From contig SZWC01000099.1 in assembly GCA_023375785.1 (NCBI GenBank), positions 24,514 to 88,513 on the forward strand: 64,000 nucleotides of DNA, written 5' to 3'. The notes beneath the pieces were generated by a model. That model was not told the DNA's origin and made no database searches. It saw only the letters and a list, made by a program, of their open reading frames with translations. Source of the stretch: Penium margaritaceum. Taxonomy: Eukaryota > Streptophyta > Zygnematophyceae > Desmidiales > Peniaceae. This document shows, piece by piece, positions 33,191 to 46,800 of this stretch; the first letter of the stretch is position 1; every line of letters begins with the position of its first letter. The translations under genes were made by a program, and so were the position numbers.

Positions 33191-36100
33191 CTTTGTGGTC
33201 ATGGTCAGTGGCACATGCCAACTTTGTCAAGGCATTGCGCACAATAGCCACACCGGGCCACTAGTATTCTATCTAATTTGCACCTGTAAGATCATGCCTA
33301 GATCATCTGCACTATGATTGGACACTCTGACCATGGCTGAGTCGTGTTATAATCAATATAAGTAAAAGTCACTTGGATACATTTGTGGTCATGGTCAGTG
33401 GCACATGTCAACTTTTTCAAGGCATAGCGCATAATAACCACACCAAGTCACCAGTATTCTACCCTTTTGTATCTACAAGATTATGCCTAGTACATCTGCA
33501 CTATGACTGGACACTGTGACCGTGGATGACTCGAATTATGATGAATTGAAGTAGATGTCTCTTGGATACATTTGTGGTCATGGTCAGTGGAACATGCCAA
33601 CTTTGTCAAGGCATTGCGCACAATAGCCACACCGAGCCACCAGTATTCTACCTTATTTATGCCCGCAAGGTCATGCCCAGTATATCTGCACTCTGAGTGG
33701 ACACTCTGACCGTGGCTGACTCGTGTTATGATTCAAAGCCGTTTAAGGTACTTGGTAAACTTTGTGTTCATGGTCAGTGGCACATGCCAACATTGTGAAG
33801 GCATCGCGCACAATAGCCGTGCCAAGCCACCGGTTTTCCTTGTTTATAACTGCATGGTCATGCACATTAGATGTGCACTGCGATTGGGCACTCTGACTGT
33901 GACAGACTCGTGTTACGATTCGTAGAAGTTACAGTCACTTGGTAAACAGTGTAGTCATGGTCAGTGGCACATGCCAACTTTGTCAAGGCATTGCGCACAA
34001 TAGCCACATCGAGCCACAAGTATTTTACCTTGTTTGTACCTGTACAATCATGCCTAGTACATCTGCACTGTGATTGGACACTTTGACCGTGGCTGACTTG
34101 TGGTTTTATCAATAGAAGTAAAAGTCACTTGGATACATTTGAGGTTATGGTCAGTGGCACATGCCAACTTTGTCAAGGCATTGTGCACAATAGCCACACC
34201 GAGCCACCAGTATTCTATGCTGTCTATACCGACAACGGCATGCCGAGTATATCTGTACTGTGATTGGATACTGTGACCGTGGCTGACTCTTGTAATGATT
34301 CATATCCGTTTAAGGTACTTGGTAAACTTTGTGGTCATGGTCAGTGGCACATGCCGACTTTGTCAAGGCATTGCATCCAATAGCCGTGCCAAGCCACCGG
34401 TTGTTTACCTTGTCTATACCTGCAAGGTCATGCCTAGTACATCTGCACTCTGATTGGGAACTCTGACTGTCGCTGACTCAAGTTACGATTGGTAGACGTA
34501 AAAGTCACCTGGATACATTTGTGGTCATGGTCAGTGGCACATGCCAACTTTGTCAAGGCGTTGTGCACAATAGCCACACCGAGCCACCAGTATTCTACCT
34601 TGTTTATTCCTGCAAGGTCATGCCCAGTATATTTGCACTGTGATCGGACACTCTGACCGTGGCAGACTCGTGTTATGATTCATAGCCGTTTAACGTACTT
34701 GGTGAACTTTGTGGTCATGGTCAGTAGCACTTGCCAACTTCGTCAAGGCATCGCGCACAATAGCCACACCGAGCCACCAGTAGTCTACCTTTTTTATACT
34801 TGTAAGGTCATGCCAAGTATATTTGCAATGTGATTGGACACTCTGACCGTGGCTGACTTATGTAGTTCAATAGAAGTAAAAGTCACGTGGATACATTTGT
34901 GGTCATGGTCAGTGGCACATGCCAACTTAGTAAAGGCATTGAGCACAATAGCCACACCGAGCCACCAGTATTCTACCTTGTTTATACCTGCAATATTATG
35001 CCTTATACATCTGCACTCTGATTGGTTAGTCTGTCCGTGGCTGATTCTTGTTATGATGAATAGAAGTAAAAGTCACTTGGATACATTTGTGGTCATGGTC
35101 AGTGGCACATGCCAACTTTGTCAATGCATTGCGCACAGTAGCCACACTGAGCCACCAGTATTCTACCTTGTTTATACGTGTAAGGTCATGCCCAATATAT
35201 CTGCATTGTGATTGGACACTCTCACCGTGGCTGACTTGTGTTATGATCAATAGAAGTAAAATCCACTTGGATACATTTGTGGTCATGGTCAGTGGCACAT
35301 GCCAACTTTGTCAAGGCATTGCGCACAACAGGCACACCGAGCCACTAGTATTCTACCTTGTTTGCACATGCAAGATCATGCCTAGTACATGTGCAGTGTG
35401 ATTAGACACTCTGACCGTGGCTGATTCATGTTATGATCAATAGGAGTAAAAGTCATTTGGATACATTTGTGGTCATTGTCAATGGCACATGCCAACTTTG
35501 TCAAGGCATTGCGCACAATAGCCGTGCCAAGCCACCGGTTTTTTATCTTGTTTATATTGTAAGGTCATGCATGTAAGATGTGCACTATGATTGGGCACTC
35601 TGACTGTGGCTAACTCATGTTACGATTCGTAGAAGTTAAAGTCACTTGGTAAACTTTGTGGTCATGGTCAGTGACACATGCCAAATTTGTCAAGGAATTG
35701 CGTACAATAGCCGTACCAAGCCACCAGTGTTTTACCTTGTTTATACTTGAAATGACATGCACATTAGATGTGCACTGTGAGTGGGAACTCTGACCGTGGC
35801 TGACTCGTGTTACGATCAATAGAAGTAACAGTCACTTGGATTCATTTGTGGTCATGGTTTGTGGCACATGCCAACTTTGATAAGGCATTGCGCGGAATAG
35901 CCACACCGAGCCACCAGTATTCTACCTTGTGTATGCCTGCAAGGTCATGCCCAGTATATCTGCACTGTGATTGGACACTCTGAACGCGGCTGACTTGTGT
36001 TATTATTCATAGCCATTTAAGGTAATTGGTAACCTTTGTGGTCATGGTCAGCGGCACATGCCAACTTTGTCAAGGCATGGCGTACAATAGCCGTGCCAAG

Positions 36101-36376
36101 CCATCGGTTTTCTACCTTCTTTATACCTGCAAGGTCATGCATGTTAGATGTGCACTGTGATTGGGTACTCTGACTGTGGCTGACTCATGTTACGATCCGT
36201 AGAAGTTAAAGTCACTTGGTAAACTTTGTGGTCATGGTCAGTGGCACATGCCAACTTTGTCAAGGCATTGCACACAATAGTCACACTGAGCCACCAGTAT
36301 TCTACCTTGTTTGATCATGCAAGATCATGCCCAGTACATCTGCACTGTGATCGAACACTCTGACCGAGGCGGACTC

Positions 36377-37127
36377 TGTCAGATTTTATCTCGGAGATTG
36401 CTTCAAGGGGTGCAACCACCAAGAAAATAAAGAGTGGCTGTGCAGGTTCATTTCCGGAGGTACACGACCAAAGACCAAACGGTCTCACAACCGACAATCG
36501 TGCGAACCTCGCCACTACCAAACCAACGGTCCCATACTACAAAGGTCAAGGCGCACACACCATCGGAGATTGATCTGCGTACTTCACTCCTCTATGCGTA
36601 TGGCTAGCAAAGCCGAATCATGGTCTCGAGGCGCTCCTCCTCTCTCTCTTACCCGAGTCGCCACTTTACTCTTGTGCCCGGTCACCGAAGCGCGCTAGTC
36701 TAGAAGTAGCTATTTATAGTCTTTGTATTCATTTGAATAATCAATCCATTGGATTCTCCTTCAGGCTCGCCCTTTGGGCCGCCTCCAGTCCCTCTTGCCT
36801 TCAATCTCAGTTCAGCGCCCGTGCTCCCGCACTACGCCCTCTCACTTCTGCTAAACGTCAATCATACGTCAGCAACGCCCGCACCTTCAAGGAAGCTTTG
36901 TCCTTCCTTCAAAGTGTTGTGTCCACTCCCTTCCTGTAAAGATCTCAGCGCTCGCACCTTTGGTGCTGCGCCCAGGCCTCTCCTTATCATCCTGTTTCAT
37001 CATCCGCTTCCGTTCCGACCTTCTTTTGCCGTTTCCGCTTCGCCTCTGTTCATGCATCTGTCCACCATTGAAACGCCTGTCTCCACGACCGCGTCCACTC
37101 TACGGCAGCACTTGCAATCTTCTGACA
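36377..37127 (+). mobile_element. Solo LTR, 751 bp
   Basis: Starts TGTCAGATTTTATCTC and ends CAATCTTCTGACA, with inverted ends TGTCAGA/TCTGACA. It is flanked by GACTC at 36372-36376 and 37128-37132. A TATA-like TATTTATAG lies at 36711-36719. There is no interior, primer site or second LTR, so it is the product of recombination between the LTRs of a former full element. The ends match the non-autonomous families at 540 and 6081, but the body is a different subfamily. The strand is inferred from the TATA box. Confidence 0.9.
36711..36719 (+). promoter_or_regulatory. TATA-like box in the solo LTR
   Basis: TATTTATAG occurs about 335 bp into the solo LTR, a plausible core promoter for the former element. 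Confidence 0.45.
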
Positions 37128-37667
37128 GACTCGTGTCATGATTCATAGCTTTGTGGTCATGGTCAGTGGCACTTGCCAACTTCGTCAAGGCATTGCGCAC
37201 AACAGCCACACCGAGCCACCGGTTTTCAACCTCTTTTATACCAGTAAGGTAATGCCCAGTATATCTGCACTGTGATTGGATACTCTGACCGTGGCTGACT
37301 CATGTAGTTCAATAGAATTAAAAGTCACTTGGATACCTTTGTGGTCATGGTCAGTTGCACATGCCAACTTAGTCAAGGCATTGCGCACAATAGCCACACC
37401 GAGCAACCAGTATTCTACCTTGTTTGCACCTGAAAGATCATGCCTAGTACATTTGCACTATGACTGGACACTCTGACTGTGGCTGACACGTGTTATGATC
37501 AATAGAAGTAAAAGTCACTTGGATACATTTGTGGTCATGGTCATTGGCACCTGCCAACTTTGTCAAGACATTACACACAATAGCCACACCAAGCCACCTG
37601 TATTCTACCTTGTTTATACCTGCAAGGTCATGCCCAGTATATTTGCACTGTGATTGGACACTCTGAC

Positions 37668-37814
37668 NNNNNNNNNNNNNNNNNNNNNNNNNNNNNNNNN
37701 NNNNNNNNNNNNNNNNNNNNNNNNNNNNNNNNNNNNNNNNNNNNNNNNNNNNNNNNNNNNNNNNNNNNNNNNNNNNNNNNNNNNNNNNNNNNNNNNNNNN
37801 NNNNNNNNNNNNNN
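37668..37814. other. Assembly gap, 147 N
   Basis: The monomers on either side of the gap are nearly identical, sharing the rare variants CAAGACATTACACAC and GCCACCTGTATTC. The related segment at 53880-54000 has only one such monomer. The gap may hold an extra monomer or may be an assembly duplication. Confidence 0.95.
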
Positions 37815-40806
37815 TGCACTGTGATTGGACACTCTGACCGTGGCTGACTCGTGTTATGATCAATAGAAGTAAAAGTCACTTGGATACATTTGTGGTCATG
37901 GTCAGTGGCACACGCCAACTTTGTCAAGACATTACACACAATAGCCACACCAAGCCACCTGTATTCTACCTTGTTTATACCTGCAAGGTCATGCCCAGTA
38001 TATTTGCACTGTGATTGGACACTCTGACCGTGGCTGAATCGTGTTATGATTGATAGCCTTTTAAGGTACTTGGTAAATTTTGTGGTCATGGTCAGTGGCA
38101 CATTCCAACTTTGTCAAGGCATTGCGCACAAAAGCCGTGCCAAGCCACCAGTTTTTTACCTTGTTTATGCCTGCAAGGTCATGCATATTAGATGTGCACT
38201 GTGATTGGGCACTCTGACTGTGGCTGACGCGTGTTACGATTCTTAAAAGTTAAACTCACTTGGTAAGCTTTGTGGTCGTGGTCAGTGGCACATGCCAACT
38301 TTGTCAAGGCATTGCGCACAATAGCCACACCAAGCCACCACTATTCTACCTTGTTTGCACCTGAAAGATCGTGCATAGTACATCTGCACTGTGATTGGGC
38401 ACTCTGACTGTTGCTGACTCGTGTTACGATTCGTAGAAGTTAACGTAACTTGGTAAACTTTGTGGTCATGGTCAGTGGCATATGTCAAGGCATTGCGCAC
38501 AATAGCCTTGCCAGGCCACCGGTTTTTTGCCTTGTTTATATCTGCAAGGTCATGCACATAAGATGTGCACTATGATTGGGCACTCTGACCGTGGCTGACT
38601 CGTGTTACGATCAATAGACTTAAAAGTCACTTTGATACATTTGTGGTCATGGTCAGTGGCACATGCCAACTTTGATAAAGCATTGCGCAGAATAGCCACA
38701 CCGAGCCACCAGTATTCTACCTTGTTTACACCTGCAAGGTCATGCACAGTATATCTGGACTGTGATTGGACACTATGAACGTGGCTGAATCGTGTTCTGA
38801 TTCATAGCCATTTACGTAATTGGTAACCGTTGTGGTCATGGTCAGTGGCACATGCCAATTTTGTCAAGGCATGGCGTACAATAGCCGTGTCAAGACTCCA
38901 GTTTTTTACCTTGTTTATACCTGCAAGGTCATGCATGTTACATCTCCACTGTGATTGGGCACTCTGATTGTGGCTGACTCGTATTATGATTAATAACCAC
39001 TATTCTGACTTTGTGGTCATTGTCAGTGGCACATGCCAACTTTGTCAAGGCATAGCGCACAATAGACACATCGAGCCACCAGTATTCTACCTTGTTTGTA
39101 CCTGCAAGGTCATGCCCAATATATCTGCACTGTGATTGGACACTCTGACTGTGGCTGACTTGTGTTATGATTCATAGTTGTTTAAGGTACTTGGTAATCT
39201 TTGTGGTCATGGTCAGTGGCACATGCCAAATTTGTCAAGGAATTGCACACAATAGCCACACCGAGCCACCAGTATTCTACCTTGTTTATACCTGCTAAGT
39301 CATGCCTAGTATATCTGCACTGTGGTTGGACACTCTGACCGTGGCTGACTCGTGTTATGATTCATAGCCGTTTAAGGTACTTGGTAAACTTTGTGGTCAT
39401 GGTCAGTGGTACATGCCAACATGGTCAAGGCATTGCGCACAATAGCCACACCGAGCCACCAGTATTCTTCCTTGTTTGTACCTGCAAGGTCATTCCCACT
39501 ATATCTGCACTGTGATTTGACACTCTGATCGTGGCTGACTCGTGTTATGATTCGTAGCCGTTTGAGGTACTTGGTAAACTTTGTGGCCATGGTCAGTGGC
39601 ACGTGCCAACTTTGTCAAGGCATTGCGCACAATAGCCATGTCAAGCCACCGGTTTTTTACCCTGTTTGTACCTGCAAGGTCATGCCAAGTACATCTCCAC
39701 TGTGACTGGGCACTCTGACTGTGGCTGACTCGTGTTACGATTAATAGAAGATGAAGCCACTTGGTAAACTTTGTGGTCATGGTCAATGGCACATGCCAAC
39801 TTTGTCAAGGCATAGCGCACAATGGCCACATCAAGCCACCAGTATTCTACCTAGTTTGTACCTGCAAGGTCATGCCCAATATATCTGCACTGTGATTGGA
39901 CACTCTGACCGTGGCTGACTTGTGTTATGATCAATAGAAGTAAAATTCACTTTGCTACATTTGTGGTCATGGTCAGTGGCACATGCCAAGTTTGTCAAGT
40001 TATTGCACACAATAGCCATACCGAGCCACCAATATTCTACCTTGTTTATACATACAAAGTCGTGCCTAGTATATCTGCACTGTGGTTGGACAATCTGATC
40101 GTGGCTGACTCGTGTTATGATTCATAGCCGTTTAAGGTACTTGGTAAACTTTGTCGTCATGGTCAGTGGCACATGCCAACTTGGTCAAGGCATTGCGCAC
40201 AATAGCCACACCGAGCCGCCAGTATTCTACCTTGTTTGAACCTGCAAGATCATGCCTAGTGCATCTGCATTGTGATTGGACACTCTGACGTGGCTGACTC
40301 GTGTTATGATTAATAAAAGTAAAAGTCACTTGGATACATTCGTGGTCATGGTCAGTGGCACATGCCAACTTTGTCAAGGCATTGCGCACAATAGCCACAC
40401 CAAGCCACCAGTATTCTACCTTGATTGTACCTGCAAGGTCATGCCCAATATATCTGCACTGTGATTGGACACTCTGACCGTGGCTGACTTGTGTTATGAT
40501 GAATAGAAGGAAAAGTCACTTGGTTACATTTGTGGTCATGGTCAGTGGCACATGCCAACTTTGTCAAGGCATTGCGCACAATAGCCACCTAGAGCCACCA
40601 GTATTCTACCATGTTAATACCTGTAAGGTTATGCCCAGTATATTTGCACTGTGGTTGGACACTCTGACCGTGGCTGACTCGTGTTATGATTCATAGCCGT
40701 TTAAGGTACTTGGTAAACTTTGTGGTCATGGTCAGTGGCACATGCCAACTTTGTCAAGGCATTGCGCACAATAGCCACACCGAGCCACCAGTATTCTACC
40801 TTGTTT

Positions 40807-40807
40807 N
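40807..40807. other. Single N replacing about 14 bp of a monomer
   Basis: The sequence reads TTGTTT-N-ATGCCCAG, where neighbouring monomers have about 14 extra bases (ATACCTGCAAGGTC-like). The N is probably a closed mini-gap rather than one unknown base. Confidence 0.7.
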
Positions 40808-43800
40808 ATGCCCAGTATATCTGCACTGTGATTGGACACTCTGACCGTGGCTGACTCGTGTTATGATTCATAGCTGTTTAAGGTACTTGGTAAACTTTGT
40901 GGTCATGGTCAGTGGCACATGCCAACTTTGTCAAGGCATTGCGCACAATAGCCACACCGAGCCACCAGTATTCTACCTTGTTTGTACCTGCAAGGTCATT
41001 CCCACTATATCTACACCGTGATTTGACACTCTGATCGTGGCTGACTCGTGTTATGATTCGTAGCCGTTTGAGGTACTTGGTAAACTTTGTGGCCATGGTC
41101 AGTGGCACATGCCAACTTTGTCAAAGCATTGCGCACAATAGCCATGTCAAGCCACCGGTTTTTTACCCTGTTTGTACCTGCAAGGTCATGCCTAGTACAT
41201 CTCCACTGTGATTGGGCACTCTGACTGTGGCTGACTCGTGTTACGATTAATAGAAGTTGATTCCACTTGGTAAAGTTTGTGGTCATGGTCAGTGGCACAT
41301 GCCAACTTTGTCAAGGCAGAGCGCACAATAGCCACATCGAGCCACCAGTATTCTACCTTGTTTGTACCTGCAAGGTCATGCCCAATATATTTGCACTGTG
41401 ATTGGACACTCTGACCGTGGCTGACTTGTGTTATGATCAATAGAAGTGAAATTCACTTTGATACTTTTTTGGTCATGGTCAGTGGCACATACCAACTTTG
41501 TCAATGTAATGCGCACAATAGCCACACCAAGCCACCAATATTCTACCTTGTTTATACCTGTAAGGTCATGCCCAGTATATCTTCACTGTGATTGGAAACT
41601 TTGATCGTGGCTGATTCGTGTTATGATTCATAGCCGTTTAAGGTACTTGGTAAACTTTGTGGTCATGGTCAGTTACACATGCCAACTTTGTCAAGGAATT
41701 GCGCACAATAGCCACACCGAGCCACCAGTATCCTACCTTATTTATACCTGCAAAGTCGTGCCCAGTATATCTGCACTGTGGTTGGACACTCTGACCATGG
41801 CTGACTCGTGTTATGATTCATAGTCGTTTAAGGTACTTGGTAAACTTTGTGGTCATGGTCAGTGGCACATGCCAACTTGGTCAAGGCATTGCGCACAATA
41901 GCCACACCGAGCCACCAGTATTCTACCTCGTTTGAACCTGAAAGATCATGCCTAGTGCATCTGCATTGTGATTGGACACTCCGACGTGGCTGACTCGTGT
42001 TATGATTAATAGAAGTAAAAGTCACTTGGATACATTTGTGGTCATGGTCAGTGGCACATGCCAACTTTGTCAAGGCATTGCGCACAATAGCCACACCGAG
42101 CCACCAGTATTCTACCTCGTTTGAACCTGAAAGATCATGCCTAGTGCATCTGCATTGTGATTGGACACTCCGACGTGGCTGACTCGTGTTATGATTAATA
42201 GAAGTAAAAGTCACTTGGATACATTTGTGGTCATGGTCAGTGGCACATGCCAACTTTGTCAAGGCATTGCGCATAATAGTCACACAAAGCCACCAGTATT
42301 CTACCTTGATTGTACCTGCAAGGTCATGCCTAATATATCTGTACTGTGGTTGGACACTCTGACCGTAGCTGACTTGTGTTATGATGAATACAAGTAAAAG
42401 TCACTTGGTTACATTTGTGGTCATGGTCAGTGGCACATGCCAACTTTGTCAAGGCATTGCGCACAATAGCCACACCGAGCCACCAGTATTCTACCATGTT
42501 TATACCTGTAACGTTATGCCCAGTATATCTGCACTGTGATTGGACACTGTGACCGTGGCTGACTCGTGTTATGGTTCATAGCTGTTTAAGGTACTTGGTA
42601 AACTTTGTGGTCATGGTCAGTGGCACATGCCAACTTTGTCAAGGAATTGCACACGATAGCCACACTGAGCCACCAGTATTCTACCTTGTTTATACCTGCT
42701 AAGTCATGCCCAGTATATCTGCACTGTGGTTGGACACTTTGACCGTGGCTGACTCGTGTTATGATTCATAGTCGTTTAAGGTACTTGGTAAACGTTGTGG
42801 TCATGGTCAGTAGCACATGCCAACTTTGTCAAGGCATTGCGCACAATAGCCACACCGAGCCTCCAGTATTATACCTTGTTTGTACCTGCAAGCTCATTCC
42901 CAGTATATCTGCAGTGTGATTTGACACTCTGATCGTGGCTGACTCGTGTTATGATTTGTAGCCGTTTGAGGTACTTGGTAAACTTTGTGGCCATGGTCAG
43001 TGGCACATGCCAACTTTGTCAAGGTATTGCGCACAATAACCATGTCAAGCCACCGGTTTTTTACCCTGTTTTTACCTGCAAGGTCATGCCTAGTACATCT
43101 CCACTGTGATTGGGCACTCTGACTATGGCTGACTCGTGTTACGATTAATAGAAGTTGAAGCCACTTGGTAAACTCTATGGTCATGGTTAGTGGCACATGC
43201 CAACTTTGTCAAGGCATAGCGCACAATAGCCACATCGAGCCACCAGTATTCTACCTTGTTTGTACCTGCAAGGTCATGCCCAATATATCGCCACTGTGAT
43301 TGGACACTCTTACCATGGCTGACTTGTGTTATGATCAATAGAAGTAAAATTCACTTTGATACATTTGTGGTCATGGTCAGTGGCACATGCTAACTTTGTC
43401 AATGTATTGCGCACAATAGCCACACCGAGCCACCAATATTCTACCTTGTTTATACCTCTAAGGTCATGCCTAGTATATCTGCACTGTGATTGGAAACTCT
43501 TATCGTGGCTGACTCGTGTTATGATTCATAGCCGTTTAAGGTACTTGGTAAACTTTGTGGTCATGGTCAGTTACACATGCCAACTTTGTCAAGGAATTGC
43601 GCACAATAGCCACACCGAGCCACCAGTATTCTACCTTGTTTATACTTGCAAAGTCGTGCCCAGTATATCCGCACTGTGGCTGGACACTCTGACCATGGCT
43701 GCCTCGTGTTATGATTCATAGCCGTTTAAGGTACTTGTTAACCTTGTGGTCATTGTCAGTGGCACATGCCAACTTGGTCAAGGCATTGCGCACAATAGCC

Positions 43801-46800
43801 ACACTGAGCCGCCAGTATTCTACCTTGTTTGAACCTGCAAGATCATGCCTAGTGCATCTGCATTGTGATTGGACACTCCGACGTGGCTGACTCGTGTTAT
43901 GATTAATAGAAGTAAAAGTCACTTGGATACATTTGTGGTCATGGTCAGTGGCACATGCCAACTTTGTCAAGGCATTGCGCACAATAGCCACACTGAGCCG
44001 CCAGTATTCTACCTTGTTTGAACCTGCAAGATCATGCCTAGTGCATCTGCATTGTGATTGGACACTCCGACGTGGCTGACTCGTGTTATGATTAATAGAA
44101 GTAAAAGTCACTTGGATACATTTGTGGTCATGGTCAGTGGCACATGCCAACTTTGTCAAGGCATTGCGCACAATAGCCACACCAAGCCACCAGTATTCTA
44201 CCTTGATTGTACCTGCAAGGTCATGCCTAATATATCTGCATTGTGATTGGACACTTTGACCGTGGCTGACTTGTGTTATGATGAATAGAAGTAAAAGTCA
44301 ATTGGTTACATTTGTGGTCATGGTCAGTGGCACATGCCAACTTTGTCAAGGCATTGCGCACAATAGCCACATCGAGCCACCAGTATTCTACCTTGTTTAT
44401 ACCTGTAAGGTTATGCCCAGTATATCTGCACTGTGATTGGACACTTTGACCGTGGCTGACTCGTGTTATGATTCATAGTTGTTTAAGGTACTTGGTAAAC
44501 TTTGTGGTCATGGTCAGTGGCACATGCCAACTTTGTCAAGGAATTGCACACAATAGCCACACCGAGCCACTAGTATTCTACCTTGTTTATACATGCTATG
44601 TCATGCCCAGTATATCTGCACTGTGGTTGGACACTCTGACTGTGGCTGACTCGTGTTATGATTCATATCCGTTTAAGGTACTTGGTAAACTTTGTGGTCA
44701 TGGTCAGTGGCACATGCCAACTTTGTCAAGGCGTTGCGCACAATAGCCACACTGAGCCACCAGTATTCTACCTTGTTTGAACCTGCAAGATCATGCCTAG
44801 TGCATCTGCACTGTGATTGGATACTCCGACCGTGGCTGACTCTAGTTATGATCAATACAAGTAAAAGTCACGTGGATACATTTGTGGTCATGGTCAGTGG
44901 CACATGCCAACTTTGCCAAGGCGTTGCGCACAATAGCCACACCGAGCCACCAGTATTCTACCTTGTTTGTACCTGCAAGGTCATTCCCATTATATCTGCA
45001 GTGTGATTTGACACTCTGATCGTGGCTGACTCGTGTTATGATTCATAGCCGTTTTAGGTACTCGGTAAAATTTGTGGCCATGGTCACTGGCACATGCCAA
45101 CTTTGTCAAGGCATTGTGCACAATAGCCGTGCCAAGCCACCGGTTTTTTACCATGTTTATACCTGCAAGGTCATGCCTAGTACATCTCGACTGTGATTGG
45201 GCACTCTGACTGTTGCTGACTCGTGTTATGATTCATAGAAGTTGAAGCCACTTGGTAAACTTTGTGGTCATGGTCAGTGGCACGTGCCAACTTTGTCAAG
45301 GCATAGCGCACAATAGCCACATCAAGCCACCAGTATTCGACCTTGTTTGTACCTGCAAGGTCATGCCCAATATATCTTCACTGTGATTGGACATTCTAAC
45401 CGTGGCTGACTTGTGTTATGATCAATAGAAGTAAAATTAACTTTCATACATTTGTGGTCATGGTCAGTGGCACATGCCAACTTTGTCAAGGCATTGCGCA
45501 CAATAGCCACACCGAGCCACCAGTATTCTACGTTGTTTATACCTGTAAGGTCATGCCCAGTATATCTGCACTGTGATTGGACACTCTGATTGTGGCTGAC
45601 TCGTGTTATGATTCATAGCCGTTTAAGGTGCTTGGTAAACTTTGTGGTCATGGTCAGTGGCACATGCCAACTTTGTCAAGGAATTGCGCATAATAGCCAC
45701 ACCGAGCCACTAGTATTCTACCTTGTTTATACCTGCAAAGTCATGCCTAGTATATTTGCACTGTGGTTGGACACTCTGACCATGGCTGACTCGTGTTATG
45801 ATTCATATCCGTTTAAGGTACTTGGTAAACTTTGTGGTCATGGTCAGTGGCACATGCCAACGTTGTCAAGGCATTGCCCACAATAGCCACACCGAGCCGC
45901 CTGTATCCTACCTTGTTTGAACCTGCAAGATCATGCCTAGTGCATCTGCAATGTGATTGGACACTCCGACGTGGCTGACTCGTGTTATGATCATTATAAG
46001 TAAAAGTCACTTGGATACATTTGTGGTCATGGTCAGTGGCACATGCCAAATTTGTCAAGGCATTACGCACAATAGCCACACCGAGCCACCAGTATTCTAC
46101 CTTGTTTATACCTGCAAGGTCATGCCCAGTATATCTGCACTGTGATTGGACACTCTGACCGTGGCTGACTCTTGTTATGATTCATAGCGGTTTAATGTAC
46201 TTGATAAACTTTGTGTTCATGGTCAGTGGCACATGCTAACTTTGTCAAGGCATTGCGCACAATAGCCACACCGAGCGACCACCATTCTACCTTGTTTGTA
46301 CCTGCAAGATCATGCCTAGTACATCTGCACCGTGATTGGACACTCTGACCGTGGCTGACTCGTGTTATGATCAATAGAAGTAAAAGTCACTTGGATACAT
46401 TTGTGGTGATGGTCAGTGGCACATGCCAACTTTGTCAAGGAATTGCACAAAATAACCACCTAGAGCCACCAGTATTCTACATTGTTTATACCTGTAAGGT
46501 CATGCCCTGTATATATGCACTATGATTGGACACTCTGACTGTGGCTGACTCGTGTTATGATTCATAGCCGTTTAAGGTACTTGGTAAACTATGTGGTCGT
46601 GGTTAGTGGCACATGCCAACTTTGTCAAGGCATTGCGTACAATAGCCACGCCGAGCCACCAGTATTCTACCTTGTTTGAGCCTACAAGATCATGCCTACT
46701 ACATCTTCACTGTGACTGGACATCTGACCGCGGCTGACTCGTGTTATGATCAATAGAAGTAAAAGTCACTTGGATACATTTGTGGTCATGGTCAGTGGCA

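Larger units (their letters stand above)
24713..36376 (-). repeat. 190-bp satellite array, block 6
   Basis: About 61 monomers in inverted orientation. Landmarks are GGCACATGCCAACTTTGTC, then CAATAGCCACACCGAGCCAC, then CACTGTGATTGGACACTCTG, then GTGTTATGAT. Variants differ mainly in two stretches: ATTCATAGCCGTTTAAGGTAC against ATCAATAGAAGTAAAAGTCAC, and CACCGAGCCACCAGTATTC against GTGCCAAGCCACCGGTTTT. The marker TGGCCATGG recurs at 26056, 26246, 27313, 29211 and 31299. Adjacent near-identical monomers, as at 30032/30221 and 32861/33050, show recent unit duplication. A monomer is truncated by about 70 bp near 26757. No gene is present. Confidence 0.95.

Noticed and set aside
28430-44180. Many open frames of 60-150 codons in the satellite, with recurring peptides such as VAHANFVKALRTIATPS and ITRVSHGQSVQSQC
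   Set aside because: They are the same satellite monomer read in different frames. A 190-bp unit shifts frame each copy, and only 189-bp units extend a frame. There is no start context, domain or conservation beyond the DNA repeat.
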